Positions 15,993 to 24,385 of a stretch of 64,000 nt of DNA are shown here, in pieces. This stretch comes from UBA1240 sp045599185 (GTDB lineage Bacteria; Spirochaetota; Spirochaetia; Treponematales; Treponemataceae), in NCBI GenBank assembly GCA_045599185.1, contig JAZRVO010000012.1, positions 310,001-374,000 of the forward strand, given 5' to 3'. The notes below the pieces were generated by a model that was not told where the DNA came from, did no database searches, and was given only the letters and a program-made list of their open reading frames with translations. Position numbers and translations under genes: made by a program. The first letter of the stretch is position 1, and each line of letters starts with the position of its first letter.

Positions 15993-18900
15993 ATGTTTCG
16001 CCTATATATAGAAAGAAAAAACGGTTTTGAAAATGAAGCCCGTCGCATTTTTACTGAAATCACAGGCTTTTTGGGTGTTAAAAGCGTAACAGCTGTACGC
16101 TATCTTAACAGATATGACATTGAAAACGTTGACCAGCAGACTGCAAAAACTGCGGCTGAACGAATTTTTTCAGAGCCACAGAGCGATATGCTTTATTTTG
16201 AGCATATTCCTTTAAACGAGGCTGATACTGTAATTATCTGGGAATATTTGCCCGGTCAATACGACCAGCGTTCCGACAGTGCAGAACAGTGTATTTCACT
16301 TTTAACCAGCGCTTTAAGCCTGAACAAGGAAAAACCGGCTGTAAGATGCGCAAAAATGGTTATTCTTTCTGGCAATGTTAGCCCTGCCGATGCAGAAAAA
16401 ATTCAGAAATATTTGATTAACCCTGTGGATTCGCGCCTTGCTTCTCCTGACATTCCGCAGACACTTAAAATGCAGATTACCCAGCCGGGTGACATTCCTG
16501 TTTTTGAAGGATTCAACAAACTTGATGCTGCCGGGCTGGAACAGATGCGCCAGACCATGGGGCTTGCCATGGACAGCGCAGACATTGCCTTTGCTCAGAA
16601 ATATTTTATCAGCGAAGGCCGCGATCCAAGCGAAACAGAAATTCGCGTACTGGACACTTACTGGAGCGACCACTGCCGCCATACAACTTTCAACACGGTT
16701 CTTGACGAAATTGCCGTTGACAAAAGTGCAGGCGGAATAAACGAAGCCGTTTACGCTTCGCTTGAAGAATACAAATCAATCCGCGATGAACTTTACGGCG
16801 AACGCGCCAAAGCCGGAAGTGCAAATGCCAAGCCTTTAACTTTAATGGACATGGCTTGTATTGGCGCAAAATATTTGAAAAAACACGGAAAGCTGGACGA
16901 CATTGAACTTTCGGAAGAAATCAACGCCTGTTCAGTTTTTATTGACGTTGACCTTGCAGACTATTCTGAAGGAAGCGCCGGCGGTGCAAAAAGTACAAAA
17001 ACTGAAAAATGGCTTTTGCAGTTTAAAAACGAAACCCACAACCACCCGACAGAAATTGAACCGTTCGGTGGTGCTGCTACCTGTATCGGCGGTGCAATCC
17101 GCGACCCGTTAAGCGGCCGTGCATGGGTTTACCAGTCTTTGCGCGTAACCGGTGCAGCTGACCCAACCGTACCGCTTGAAAAAACCCGTCAGGGCAAATT
17201 ACCGCAAATAAAACTTACCCGCGAAGCCGCACAGGGCTTCAGTTCTTACGGCAACCAGATTGGCCTTACAACTGGTCAGGTTGCGGAAATGTACCACCCG
17301 GGCTTTGAAGCAAAACGCATGGAACTTGGTGCAGTTATCGCCGCCGTTCCGGCAGACTGCGTAAAACGCGAAACACCAGATGCCGGTGACTGCGTTGTTC
17401 TTATTGGTGGCGGTACCGGCCGCGACGGTATTGGCGGTGCAACAGGTTCTTCAAAAGCACACAACGTAAAATCAGTTTCTACAGCTGCCGCAGAAGTTCA
17501 GAAAGGTAACGCCGTAGAAGAACGCAAAATCCAGCGCCTTTTCCGCAACAAGGCTGTTGACGCAATGATTCGCCGCTGTAACGACTTCGGTGCAGGTGGT
17601 GTTTCGGTTGCCGTTGGCGAACTTGCGCCCGGTCTGGACATCAATCTTGATGCAGTTCCGAAAAAATACGAAGGCCTTAACGGTACTGAACTTGCCATCA
17701 GCGAAAGTCAGGAACGCATGGCTGTTGTTGTTCGCCAGAAAGATGTTGCAGCCTTAATTGAAGCCGCCGCGAACGAAAACCTTAACGCAGTAGAAATTGC
17801 CAAAGTAACAGATACGAACCGCCTTGTAATGACATGGCGCGGTAAAAAAATCGTTGACATTGACCGTGCATTCCTTGATACGGCAGGCGCAAGCCGTTCA
17901 TGCAAAGTGCACATTACAGAACCAAACCGGGATGAATCTCCGTTGGCAAGCCCGCTGCAGGCTGTTGCCGAAGTTTTGAACACGCCTTGCGGTTGCAGCG
18001 ATTCAGCCGCTGATACACAGCCCGGCAGCAAGCTAAAAACAGCATGGCTTAAAAACATGGCAGACCTTGCTACCTGTTCCCAGCGCGGCTTAAGCGAACG
18101 CTTTGACGGTTCAATCGGTTCTAGCACCGTAATCTTCCCTATGGGCGGAAAATACCAGAGCACACCTGAAAGCGGCTGTGCAGCAAAAATTCCAGTACTT
18201 CCGCCATACGAAACAAACACAGCCAGCCTGATGACATTCGGTTACGACCCGCGTGTTGCCCAGTGGTCTCCATATCACGGTGCACAGTCTGCCGTTCTTC
18301 AGTCTCTGGCACGCATCAGCGCACTTGGTGGCAACCCTAACAGCTGCCGCTTAACGTTCCAGGAATATTTTGAAAGAACATCTTCAAGCGAAGCCTGGGG
18401 AAAACCTGCCGCCGCACTTTTGGGCGCATTGACGGCACAGACAGCAATGAAAACTGCTGCAATCGGCGGCAAAGACAGTATGTCTGGTACTTTTGCAGAC
18501 CTTAACGTACCGCCAACATTGGTTTCTTTTGCCGTAACAATTGACGACGCACGCACAATGAGCAGCGGCGCATTTAAAAAAGCCGGCAGCAAAGTTTACC
18601 TTTTGCCGTGTAATTACGATGAAAAACTTTGCCCGGACTTTGACGCTTTTGCAAAAACAAGCCAGACCTTGTATGAACAGGTTAAGGCACAAAAACTGAA
18701 CGCCCTTTATTCTGTTGGCGCAGGCGGTATTGCCGAAGCCGTAACAAAAATGTCATTCGGTAACAGAATTGGTTTTGCCTTTGATGCCGGATGTTACGAA
18801 AAAATTAAGGCCGCAGCCGGTACACGCGGCGAAATTCTTGCAAACGCCGGACGCACCTGCACAAGCTGGCTTCTGTTCATTCCAATGTACGGAACTATTA

Positions 18901-20042
18901 TTGCCGAAGTTGCAGAAGAAAATTGTGCCGCTTTTGAAAAATCATTTGCCGAAAGCCCGGTTAAGCCATTTGTTTTGGGCAGCACAATTGCAGAAGCAAA
19001 AATACTTGTTAAAAAAGCAGAAATTGCTTTGGCAGAAGCAGAAAAAGTATGGGAAGAAACACTTTCAGAAGTATTCCCGCCTGTAACAGCCGGTTCGCGC
19101 ATTGAAAACGCAGATGCTTATTGCAGCCAGAAACTGCCCGAATACGCGGTAAAAGTTCATTCAAGTTTGGAAGAAAAACGCAAGACTTTTGAAATTTCTT
19201 CAAAAGCCAGCAAAAAACCGCACATTCTTCTGCCGGTTTTCCCTGGCACAAACTGCGAATACGACATGGCACGCGCTTTTGCCCTTGCAGGCGGCGACCC
19301 GGAAATTTTCCTTTTCCGCAACAACACGCCAAAAGCACTTGAAGAATCTCTGGCACAGCTTCAGCAAAAACTGAAAAATGCCCAGATTCTTGCACTTCCC
19401 GGCGGTTTTTCTGCCGGTGACGAACCTGACGGTTCCGGCAAGTTTATTGCCAACGCACTGCGCGAAAGCCGCATTGCAGACGGCGTAATGGAACTTTTAG
19501 ACCAGCGCAAGGGACTTGTTCTGGGTATCTGTAACGGTTTCCAGGCTTTAATTAAAACCGGCCTTGTTCCCTACGGTAAAATTTTAAGCCCAAGCGAAGA
19601 AATGCCAACCCTGACATTTAACCGCATTGGCCGCCACATCAGCCGTGTTGCACGCACACGCATGGTTTCGGCAACAAGCCCGTGGGCACTAGACCCAACC
19701 GTTTTGCAGCCGCAAAACCATCTTGTACCAATCAGCCACGGCGAGGGCCGCATCATAATTGAAGAAAAACTTGCAAAGGAACTTTTTGAAAAAGGTCAGG
19801 TTTTCACTCAGTATGTTGACGAAAATTCAATGCCGGTAATGACTGAACCAGACAACCCGAACGGTTCAATGTATGCAATTGAAGGTTTGACAAGCCCTGA
19901 CGGACGTGTTCTGGGTAAAATGGGTCACAGCGAACGTACAATTGGCATAAACGCTGACGGAAGTTCAAATGAACTGATTAAAAATATTGACGGAAACCGC
20001 TGCCAGAATATTTTTGCAGCAGGCGTTAGATATTTCAACTAA
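15993..20042 (+). CDS. purL: Phosphoribosylformylglycinamidine synthase, one-chain (PurLQ type)
   Basis: Catalyses step 4 of purine synthesis: FGAR, glutamine and ATP give FGAM. The 1349-residue protein holds all parts in one chain: a short N-terminal PurS-like domain (about 1-150), a linker with the conserved LDTYWSDHCRHTTF motif near 215, two AIRS-type ATP-binding halves (KNETHNHPTEIEPFGGAAT near 345; GGKDSMSG near 825), and a C-terminal class I glutaminase starting near 1070. The glutaminase Cys lies in LGICNGFQALIKTGLVP. This is the long form otherwise familiar from Proteobacteria and eukaryotes and from some Clostridia, not the three-gene PurSQL form. No other pur gene is adjacent. The start has no ribosome-binding site (see the promoter entry). 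Confidence 0.97.
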   Translation: MFRLYIERKNGFENEARRIFTEITGFLGVKSVTAVRYLNRYDIENVDQQTAKTAAERIFSEPQSDMLYFEHIPLNEADTVIIWEYLPGQYDQRSDSAEQCISLLTSALSLNKEKPAVRCAKMVILSGNVSPADAEKIQKYLINPVDSRLASPDIPQTLKMQITQPGDIPVFEGFNKLDAAGLEQMRQTMGLAMDSADIAFAQKYFISEGRDPSETEIRVLDTYWSDHCRHTTFNTVLDEIAVDKSAGGINEAVYASLEEYKSIRDELYGERAKAGSANAKPLTLMDMACIGAKYLKKHGKLDDIELSEEINACSVFIDVDLADYSEGSAGGAKSTKTEKWLLQFKNETHNHPTEIEPFGGAATCIGGAIRDPLSGRAWVYQSLRVTGAADPTVPLEKTRQGKLPQIKLTREAAQGFSSYGNQIGLTTGQVAEMYHPGFEAKRMELGAVIAAVPADCVKRETPDAGDCVVLIGGGTGRDGIGGATGSSKAHNVKSVSTAAAEVQKGNAVEERKIQRLFRNKAVDAMIRRCNDFGAGGVSVAVGELAPGLDINLDAVPKKYEGLNGTELAISESQERMAVVVRQKDVAALIEAAANENLNAVEIAKVTDTNRLVMTWRGKKIVDIDRAFLDTAGASRSCKVHITEPNRDESPLASPLQAVAEVLNTPCGCSDSAADTQPGSKLKTAWLKNMADLATCSQRGLSERFDGSIGSSTVIFPMGGKYQSTPESGCAAKIPVLPPYETNTASLMTFGYDPRVAQWSPYHGAQSAVLQSLARISALGGNPNSCRLTFQEYFERTSSSEAWGKPAAALLGALTAQTAMKTAAIGGKDSMSGTFADLNVPPTLVSFAVTIDDARTMSSGAFKKAGSKVYLLPCNYDEKLCPDFDAFAKTSQTLYEQVKAQKLNALYSVGAGGIAEAVTKMSFGNRIGFAFDAGCYEKIKAAAGTRGEILANAGRTCTSWLLFIPMYGTIIAEVAEENCAAFEKSFAESPVKPFVLGSTIAEAKILVKKAEIALAEAEKVWEETLSEVFPPVTAGSRIENADAYCSQKLPEYAVKVHSSLEEKRKTFEISSKASKKPHILLPVFPGTNCEYDMARAFALAGGDPEIFLFRNNTPKALEESLAQLQQKLKNAQILALPGGFSAGDEPDGSGKFIANALRESRIADGVMELLDQRKGLVLGICNGFQALIKTGLVPYGKILSPSEEMPTLTFNRIGRHISRVARTRMVSATSPWALDPTVLQPQNHLVPISHGEGRIIIEEKLAKELFEKGQVFTQYVDENSMPVMTEPDNPNGSMYAIEGLTSPDGRVLGKMGHSERTIGINADGSSNELIKNIDGNRCQNIFAAGVRYFN

Positions 20043-20050
20043 AAAAAATG

Positions 20051-20119
20051 GCGCGTTGCCTTTGTGCAGCGCGCTTGCTGTTTGGGCATCCATAACGGGT
20101 GCTGCGGTTTTTTATTTTT
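20051..20119 (+). terminator. Probable terminator region after purL
   Basis: A hairpin GCGCGTTGC/GCAGCGCGC (one G-T pair) lies just after the stop codon, followed by a second, weaker hairpin GCATCC/GGGTGC and then TTTTTTATTTTTT. The T run is five bases beyond the second stem, so the exact terminator form is unsure. Confidence 0.55.
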
Positions 20120-20198
20120 TCAAATTGAACGAATTAAAAGGTTCAACTTTGATTTTTATATAAAAGGCCAAATGAGATCTATATAATTATGATAAAAA

Positions 20199-20285
20199 CA
20201 GCCGCAGACAGGCACGGATACGAAAAAACTCGTCACGACCGAAGGGCGAACGTTTTTTTTTGTGGCAGGGACTGTCGAAAGGCTG
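20199..20285 (+). repeat. 87-bp inverted-repeat element, copy 1
   Basis: Imperfect arms begin CAGCC and end GGCTG and enclose A-run and T-run inner arms with a GC-richer loop (about 20230-20252). The reverse complement of 26214-26300 is the same length and shares its left arm (23 of 26 bases from CGCAGACAGGCACGGATACG onward), its right core around GGCAGGGA and parts of the loop (ACG, CCG, GAAC in the same order). It lies in the 342-base gap between purL and the next gene. It looks like a small mobile or structured repeat. Confidence 0.75.
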
Positions 20286-20337
20286 TTTTTTAACATTTTT
20301 CATAAACTCGATATTCGGCCTAAAAGCCGCATTTTAC

Positions 20338-20369
20338 GGCCGGTGCAAAAATGCTGTTTTTGTGCCGGT
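20338..20369 (+). promoter_or_regulatory. Leader hairpin before the ribosome-binding site
   Basis: GCCGGTGCAAAAA can pair with TTTTTGTGCCGGT in RNA through eleven standard and G-U pairs, with a 5-6 base loop. It ends just before the AAGGAG site of the GTG-start gene at 20385. It may affect translation or mRNA stability; there is no separate T run to make it a clear terminator. Confidence 0.4.
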
Positions 20370-20384
20370 TAAAAGGAGAAATTA

Positions 20385-21485
20385 GTGGAAGAAAACGAAA
20401 CCACACAGATTGCAGAATCGGCCGCAGCTGAAAACGCCGCAGGAAATGCTGTAAATGTACAGGCTGCCGAACCGGTTCAGGCTGAAACAAAAAAGAAAAG
20501 CAAGGCACCTTTCATTGCAATTCCAACCGCGCTTGTAGTTGCTTTGGGCGGCATTTTCGGTGCGCTGCATTTCAATTCCAGCGCAAAGGCTGAATGGATT
20601 GACGATTACGACGCTGCACTGAATGCGGCCAAGGAAAGCAAGAAAGAACTGCTGGTGGCTTTTACCGGCGTTGACTGGGATCAGATTAGTGAAACACTGT
20701 TCAGCGGTGACAGCGACAAACCGGGAATGCTTGAAACCGATGAATTTGCAAAAAAAGTAAGCAAAAATTACGTGCTGTGTCATCTGGACATGCCGATTGA
20801 CGAAGATAAAATTTCTGAAGAAAAGCTGGACGATTTGTACAGCCTTGCCATGGCTTTCAACATTCAGGCACTTCCGTCGTTCATTCTGCTTGACAGCGAA
20901 GGCGTGCCTTATGCAACACTGCCTTACGCCGAAGACATGCAGAGCGTTGATGCAATGGTTGCAAAGTTTGAAGCCGAAAAAGGCAAAAATGCAAAAATTG
21001 CTGAACTTAAGGAAAAACTTGAAAAATCAAGCGGAACTAAAAAGGTAGAAGTTCTGGACGAACTGTTTGACCTTATTCCTGTAGAAGATCAGGGTACGCT
21101 TGTTGATGCAATTCTTGAAGTGCCAAGCCTTGACCCGGAAAACAAAACCGGACTACTTGGAAAATATGTTCTGATTGGCACGTATGCAAAGGCCGAAAAC
21201 GCAATGCGCACCGGCAATGCAGACCAGGCTGTAAAAGCTTTTCTGGAAGTTGCAGAAGGCGACATTCTGGAACCTGTTTACAAGCAGGAAGCCTATTACA
21301 TGTCGGCCTATGTTTCTTTTGCAAGCGGTCTTGTAACTTCAAACGTTTCGCGCGACCAGATTTTGGTCTATTTGCAGAAAGCTTTGGAAATTTACCCGGA
21401 AGGCGAAGCAGTTGAAGGCATTGCACAGACAATCGAATCTTTGAAAGAAGCCGATTTTGACAATCCTGATTCAATGCTTCAGTAA
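20385..21485 (+). CDS. Membrane-anchored thioredoxin-fold protein lacking CXXC
   Basis: A 366-residue protein with an acidic/Ala-rich N-terminal tail (1-36), one membrane segment (about 42-62) and an extracytoplasmic thioredoxin-like domain (about 70-195). The domain carries the family pattern FTG-x-DW followed by the redox site, but here that site reads DQIS (99-102) instead of CxxC. The cis-Pro region is present (QALPSFILLDSEG). A helical TPR-like C-terminal part (about 200-366) follows. It therefore keeps the fold but cannot do thiol chemistry and probably serves as a binding or scaffold protein. The start is GTG at 20385 with AAGGAGA seven bases upstream. No operon partner is evident. Confidence 0.82.
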   Translation: MEENETTQIAESAAAENAAGNAVNVQAAEPVQAETKKKSKAPFIAIPTALVVALGGIFGALHFNSSAKAEWIDDYDAALNAAKESKKELLVAFTGVDWDQISETLFSGDSDKPGMLETDEFAKKVSKNYVLCHLDMPIDEDKISEEKLDDLYSLAMAFNIQALPSFILLDSEGVPYATLPYAEDMQSVDAMVAKFEAEKGKNAKIAELKEKLEKSSGTKKVEVLDELFDLIPVEDQGTLVDAILEVPSLDPENKTGLLGKYVLIGTYAKAENAMRTGNADQAVKAFLEVAEGDILEPVYKQEAYYMSAYVSFASGLVTSNVSRDQILVYLQKALEIYPEGEAVEGIAQTIESLKEADFDNPDSMLQ

Positions 21486-21650
21486 TGCGGAAAATTAAAA
21501 ACAAGCGCATTCTGTTTTGATTCAATTTACGGCATAAAAAGGCTTTTTAAGTTTTTCAGGCTGGTTGTAAAAAAATTGGTTTTAACGGTTTTAGCAGCCA
21601 GCTGTTTGTGCCGCAGTTTAATTTGCGGTTTACTGCAAACCGTAAAAACG

Positions 21651-21706
21651 CTAAAAACAAGGCTTTAAGCGTTATTGCGTCTTGTTTTTAGCGCATCGTT
21701 TTATTT
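21651..21706 (+). terminator. Terminator before the CNNM pair
   Basis: A perfect 12-bp stem, GCTAAAAACAAG (21651-21662) and CTTGTTTTTAGC (21682-21693), is followed by GCATCGTTTTATTTT. It ends the preceding transcript. The rest of the gap has smaller CCGCA/TGCGG repeats. Confidence 0.7.
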
Positions 21707-21732
21707 TACATTTTTCAAATTTTTTATAATTC

Positions 21733-23013
21733 ATGGCAAACACCGATTCTGGCACGCTGATTTTACAAATAATACTCATTACAGTTTTCATAATTCTTTC
21801 AATGATTTTTTCCGCATCTGAAAGTGCTTTCCTTGCAATCAACAAGCTGCGGATTCGCGTTTTGCGAAAGAAAAAAGACGCAGGCGCACAAAAAGTAGGC
21901 AAACTTCTGGACAAAAAAACGGAACTGCTTAATTCGCTGCTTTTGGGCAACAACATTGTGAACATTGGCATTACGGCAATGCTTACGGCAATTTGTATGC
22001 AGCTTTTTGGTGCGCGCGGGGTTGAAGTTGCCACCGTTATTGCCACCGTTTTTCTGCTTATTTTTGGCGAAATTACGCCCAAAACCATTGCCAGCGCCCA
22101 CCCCGAAAAAGTGGCAACAATCTTTGCCCCGTTTTTAACTTTTATAAACAGAATTTTTGCCCCGGTTGTGCGCATTTTTACAAGATTCGGCAATTTTGCA
22201 GCCGGTTTTTTTGGTGCAAACGGCAGGCAAAAAAACGTAAGTTTTACTGAAGAAGAAATAAAAACCATAATTGATGCAGGCGAAGCCGAAGGTGTAATTG
22301 AAAGCGCCGAAAAAACAATGCTGCGGCAGGTTTTCAAATTCAGCGACTTGAACGCGAAAGAAATAATGATACCGCGAACCAACATAAAGGCCGTTTCAAT
22401 TGATGCAAGTTTTGACGAAATTCTGGATTTTTCCAAATCAACGGGTTTTTCAAAATTTCCGGTATACGAAAACGATTTGGACCATATTTGCGGTTTTGTG
22501 TACTTAAAGGATTTGCTTTTTTACACCACAAATCAGAACAGCGCGGATTTTTCAGTTAAAGACATTCTGCGCGCGCCGCTTTACATTCTGGAAAACCGGC
22601 GCATTTCAACAATCAGGAAAATTTTTGAAGAAAACAAGCAAAGCATCGCCATCATAATTGACGAATATTCACAAACTTCCGGGCTTGTAACGGTAGAAGA
22701 CCTTACGACAGAAATTTTTGGCAACGTAAGCGACGAGCGAACCGGCGAAGAAAAACCGCTTATGCAGCGCATAAACGAAACTGAAACCGAAATAGAAGGC
22801 ACAATGCGCCTTAGCGAGTTGAGTGAACTTTTGGGTGTTCAGTTTGAAAGCGAGTTTTTTGATACACTTGGAGGCTTTATTTCCGAAAAATATGGCAACC
22901 TGCCTTGGGTTGGCCTTGAAATTGAAGAAAACGGCTACAGTTTTCTGGTTACAGGATTGGACGGCCGCCGGGTAAGCAAGGTTCTTGTAAAAAGGCTAAA
23001 GCAGGTGGAATAA
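21733..23013 (+). CDS. CNNM/CorC-family transporter-like protein, first of two
   Basis: A 426-residue membrane protein of the hemolysin/TlyC-like family. It has an N-terminal CNNM (DUF21) region with about four hydrophobic segments (about 10-170, including SASESAFLAINKLR and FGEITPKTIASAHPE), a CBS pair (about 205-335, EIMIPRTNIKAVS and QTSGLVTVEDL) and a C-terminal CorC/HlyC domain (about 345-426). Members are linked to Mg2+ or Co2+ export and tolerance; the old hemolysin name is not supported by evidence here. It is followed directly by a paralogue, suggesting a hetero-oligomer or duplicated function. Confidence 0.93.
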   Translation: MANTDSGTLILQIILITVFIILSMIFSASESAFLAINKLRIRVLRKKKDAGAQKVGKLLDKKTELLNSLLLGNNIVNIGITAMLTAICMQLFGARGVEVATVIATVFLLIFGEITPKTIASAHPEKVATIFAPFLTFINRIFAPVVRIFTRFGNFAAGFFGANGRQKNVSFTEEEIKTIIDAGEAEGVIESAEKTMLRQVFKFSDLNAKEIMIPRTNIKAVSIDASFDEILDFSKSTGFSKFPVYENDLDHICGFVYLKDLLFYTTNQNSADFSVKDILRAPLYILENRRISTIRKIFEENKQSIAIIIDEYSQTSGLVTVEDLTTEIFGNVSDERTGEEKPLMQRINETETEIEGTMRLSELSELLGVQFESEFFDTLGGFISEKYGNLPWVGLEIEENGYSFLVTGLDGRRVSKVLVKRLKQVE

Positions 23014-24285
23014 ATGGAAAGGTTTCTGATAATTCTTCAAAAAGTTCTGCCTCTGGCCGGTCTTCTTTTTCTTTCTGCGCTTTTTGCTTCAAGCGAAACG
23101 GCTTTTATGTCCTTAAGCAATTTAAAAGTTCAGCAGCTTTGCAAGGAAAAACGCAGGCGAAGTAAGCTTATTGCCAAACTTAAGGCAGACAACACCCGGC
23201 TTTTAAGTTCCGTGCTAATCGGCATAAACCTTGTAAACAACTTTGCGTCTTCGCTGGCGGTAAGCCTTGCAATAAGCATTATTGGCGAAAGCGGTGTAGG
23301 GATTGCCACGGTTATAATGACCATTTTTGTCCTTCTGTTTTCTGAAATTGTGCCGAAAACCGTTGCGGCAAACAGCCCGGTTGAATGTGCCCAGACTTTA
23401 GCACCGTTTATCCGCATAGTCGAAATTCTTCTTTTTCCGTTTGTTGTGGCTTTTGCAAAAATTACGCAGCTTGCAGAAATTGTAGCTTCTAAATTTTTCA
23501 ACGAAAACCTGCCCCTTGTTACCGAAGAAGAACTAAAAATGCTTGTTGACATTGGTAACCAGGAAGGAACTTTGGAAAGCGGCGAAAAAGAACTGATGCA
23601 CAAAATATTTGAATTTACGGACCTGCACGTGCATCAGATTATGACCGAACGGCCGCGCATAAAGGCTTTGCCGCTTAATTCAAATTACCTGCAATGCGTT
23701 GCACTTTTTAAGGACAGCGGTTTTTCCCGTCTGCCGGTTTATAAAAACGATTTGGACGGTATCTGCGGACTTGTGCATTACAAGGACCTGCTGTTTTGCA
23801 GCGAAAAGGGCGAAAATTTCAGTTTAGGCGAAATTATGCACGAACCGTGCTTTGTGCCGGAAACGAAAAGTGCAGCAGATTTGCTTCATCTGTTAATTGA
23901 GCAGAAACAGAATTTTGCCATTGCTGTTGACGAAAACGGCTGCAACAGCGGCATTGTTACTTTGGACGACGTGCTTGGGGCTGTTTTTGGCCGCCTTAGC
24001 GATGAATACGACAAAAATAACATTGCGCCGGAAAACCGTATTGAGTTTATAAATAAAAACGAACTGCGACTGCCCGGCGATATGCTTTTAAGCGATGTAA
24101 ACAATATTCTGGGCTTAAATTTGGAAAGCGAATTTTACAAAACCCTTGCAGGCTGGATGCTGGAACAGTTTGGTTTTTTGCCAGCCGCCGGTGATCTTTT
24201 GCGGTGGAACAAGGCTGTTTTTGTTGTTGAACAGCAGAACCAGCGGCGGATTCAGAAAGTGAGAATAAAATATAATGCCGGTTAG
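23014..24285 (+). CDS. CNNM/CorC-family transporter-like protein, second of two
   Basis: A 423-residue paralogue of the previous gene with the same order: CNNM membrane region (FASSETAFMSLSNLK near 27, FSEIVPKTVAANSP near 110), CBS pair (about 205-335) and CorC/HlyC domain to the end. Its ATG follows the upstream TAA with no gap, so the two are co-translated from one message. The sequences are clearly diverged, so the duplication is old. Likely role is divalent metal efflux together with the first copy; this is by family, not shown by the sequence. Confidence 0.92.
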   Translation: MERFLIILQKVLPLAGLLFLSALFASSETAFMSLSNLKVQQLCKEKRRRSKLIAKLKADNTRLLSSVLIGINLVNNFASSLAVSLAISIIGESGVGIATVIMTIFVLLFSEIVPKTVAANSPVECAQTLAPFIRIVEILLFPFVVAFAKITQLAEIVASKFFNENLPLVTEEELKMLVDIGNQEGTLESGEKELMHKIFEFTDLHVHQIMTERPRIKALPLNSNYLQCVALFKDSGFSRLPVYKNDLDGICGLVHYKDLLFCSEKGENFSLGEIMHEPCFVPETKSAADLLHLLIEQKQNFAIAVDENGCNSGIVTLDDVLGAVFGRLSDEYDKNNIAPENRIEFINKNELRLPGDMLLSDVNNILGLNLESEFYKTLAGWMLEQFGFLPAAGDLLRWNKAVFVVEQQNQRRIQKVRIKYNAG

Positions 24286-24385
24286 AGTTGGTTTTTATTT
24301 GTGGTAAAAATGGCAGTGTTTACACTTTTTAAAATTATTCACGTTGCAGGGGCAAAATGAATAAAGTGCAAAAATTGCCGTTTTT

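Noticed and set aside
21733..24285. Hemolysins
   Set aside because: The old family name rests on early heterologous work; the domains are those of CNNM/CorC metal-transport proteins.
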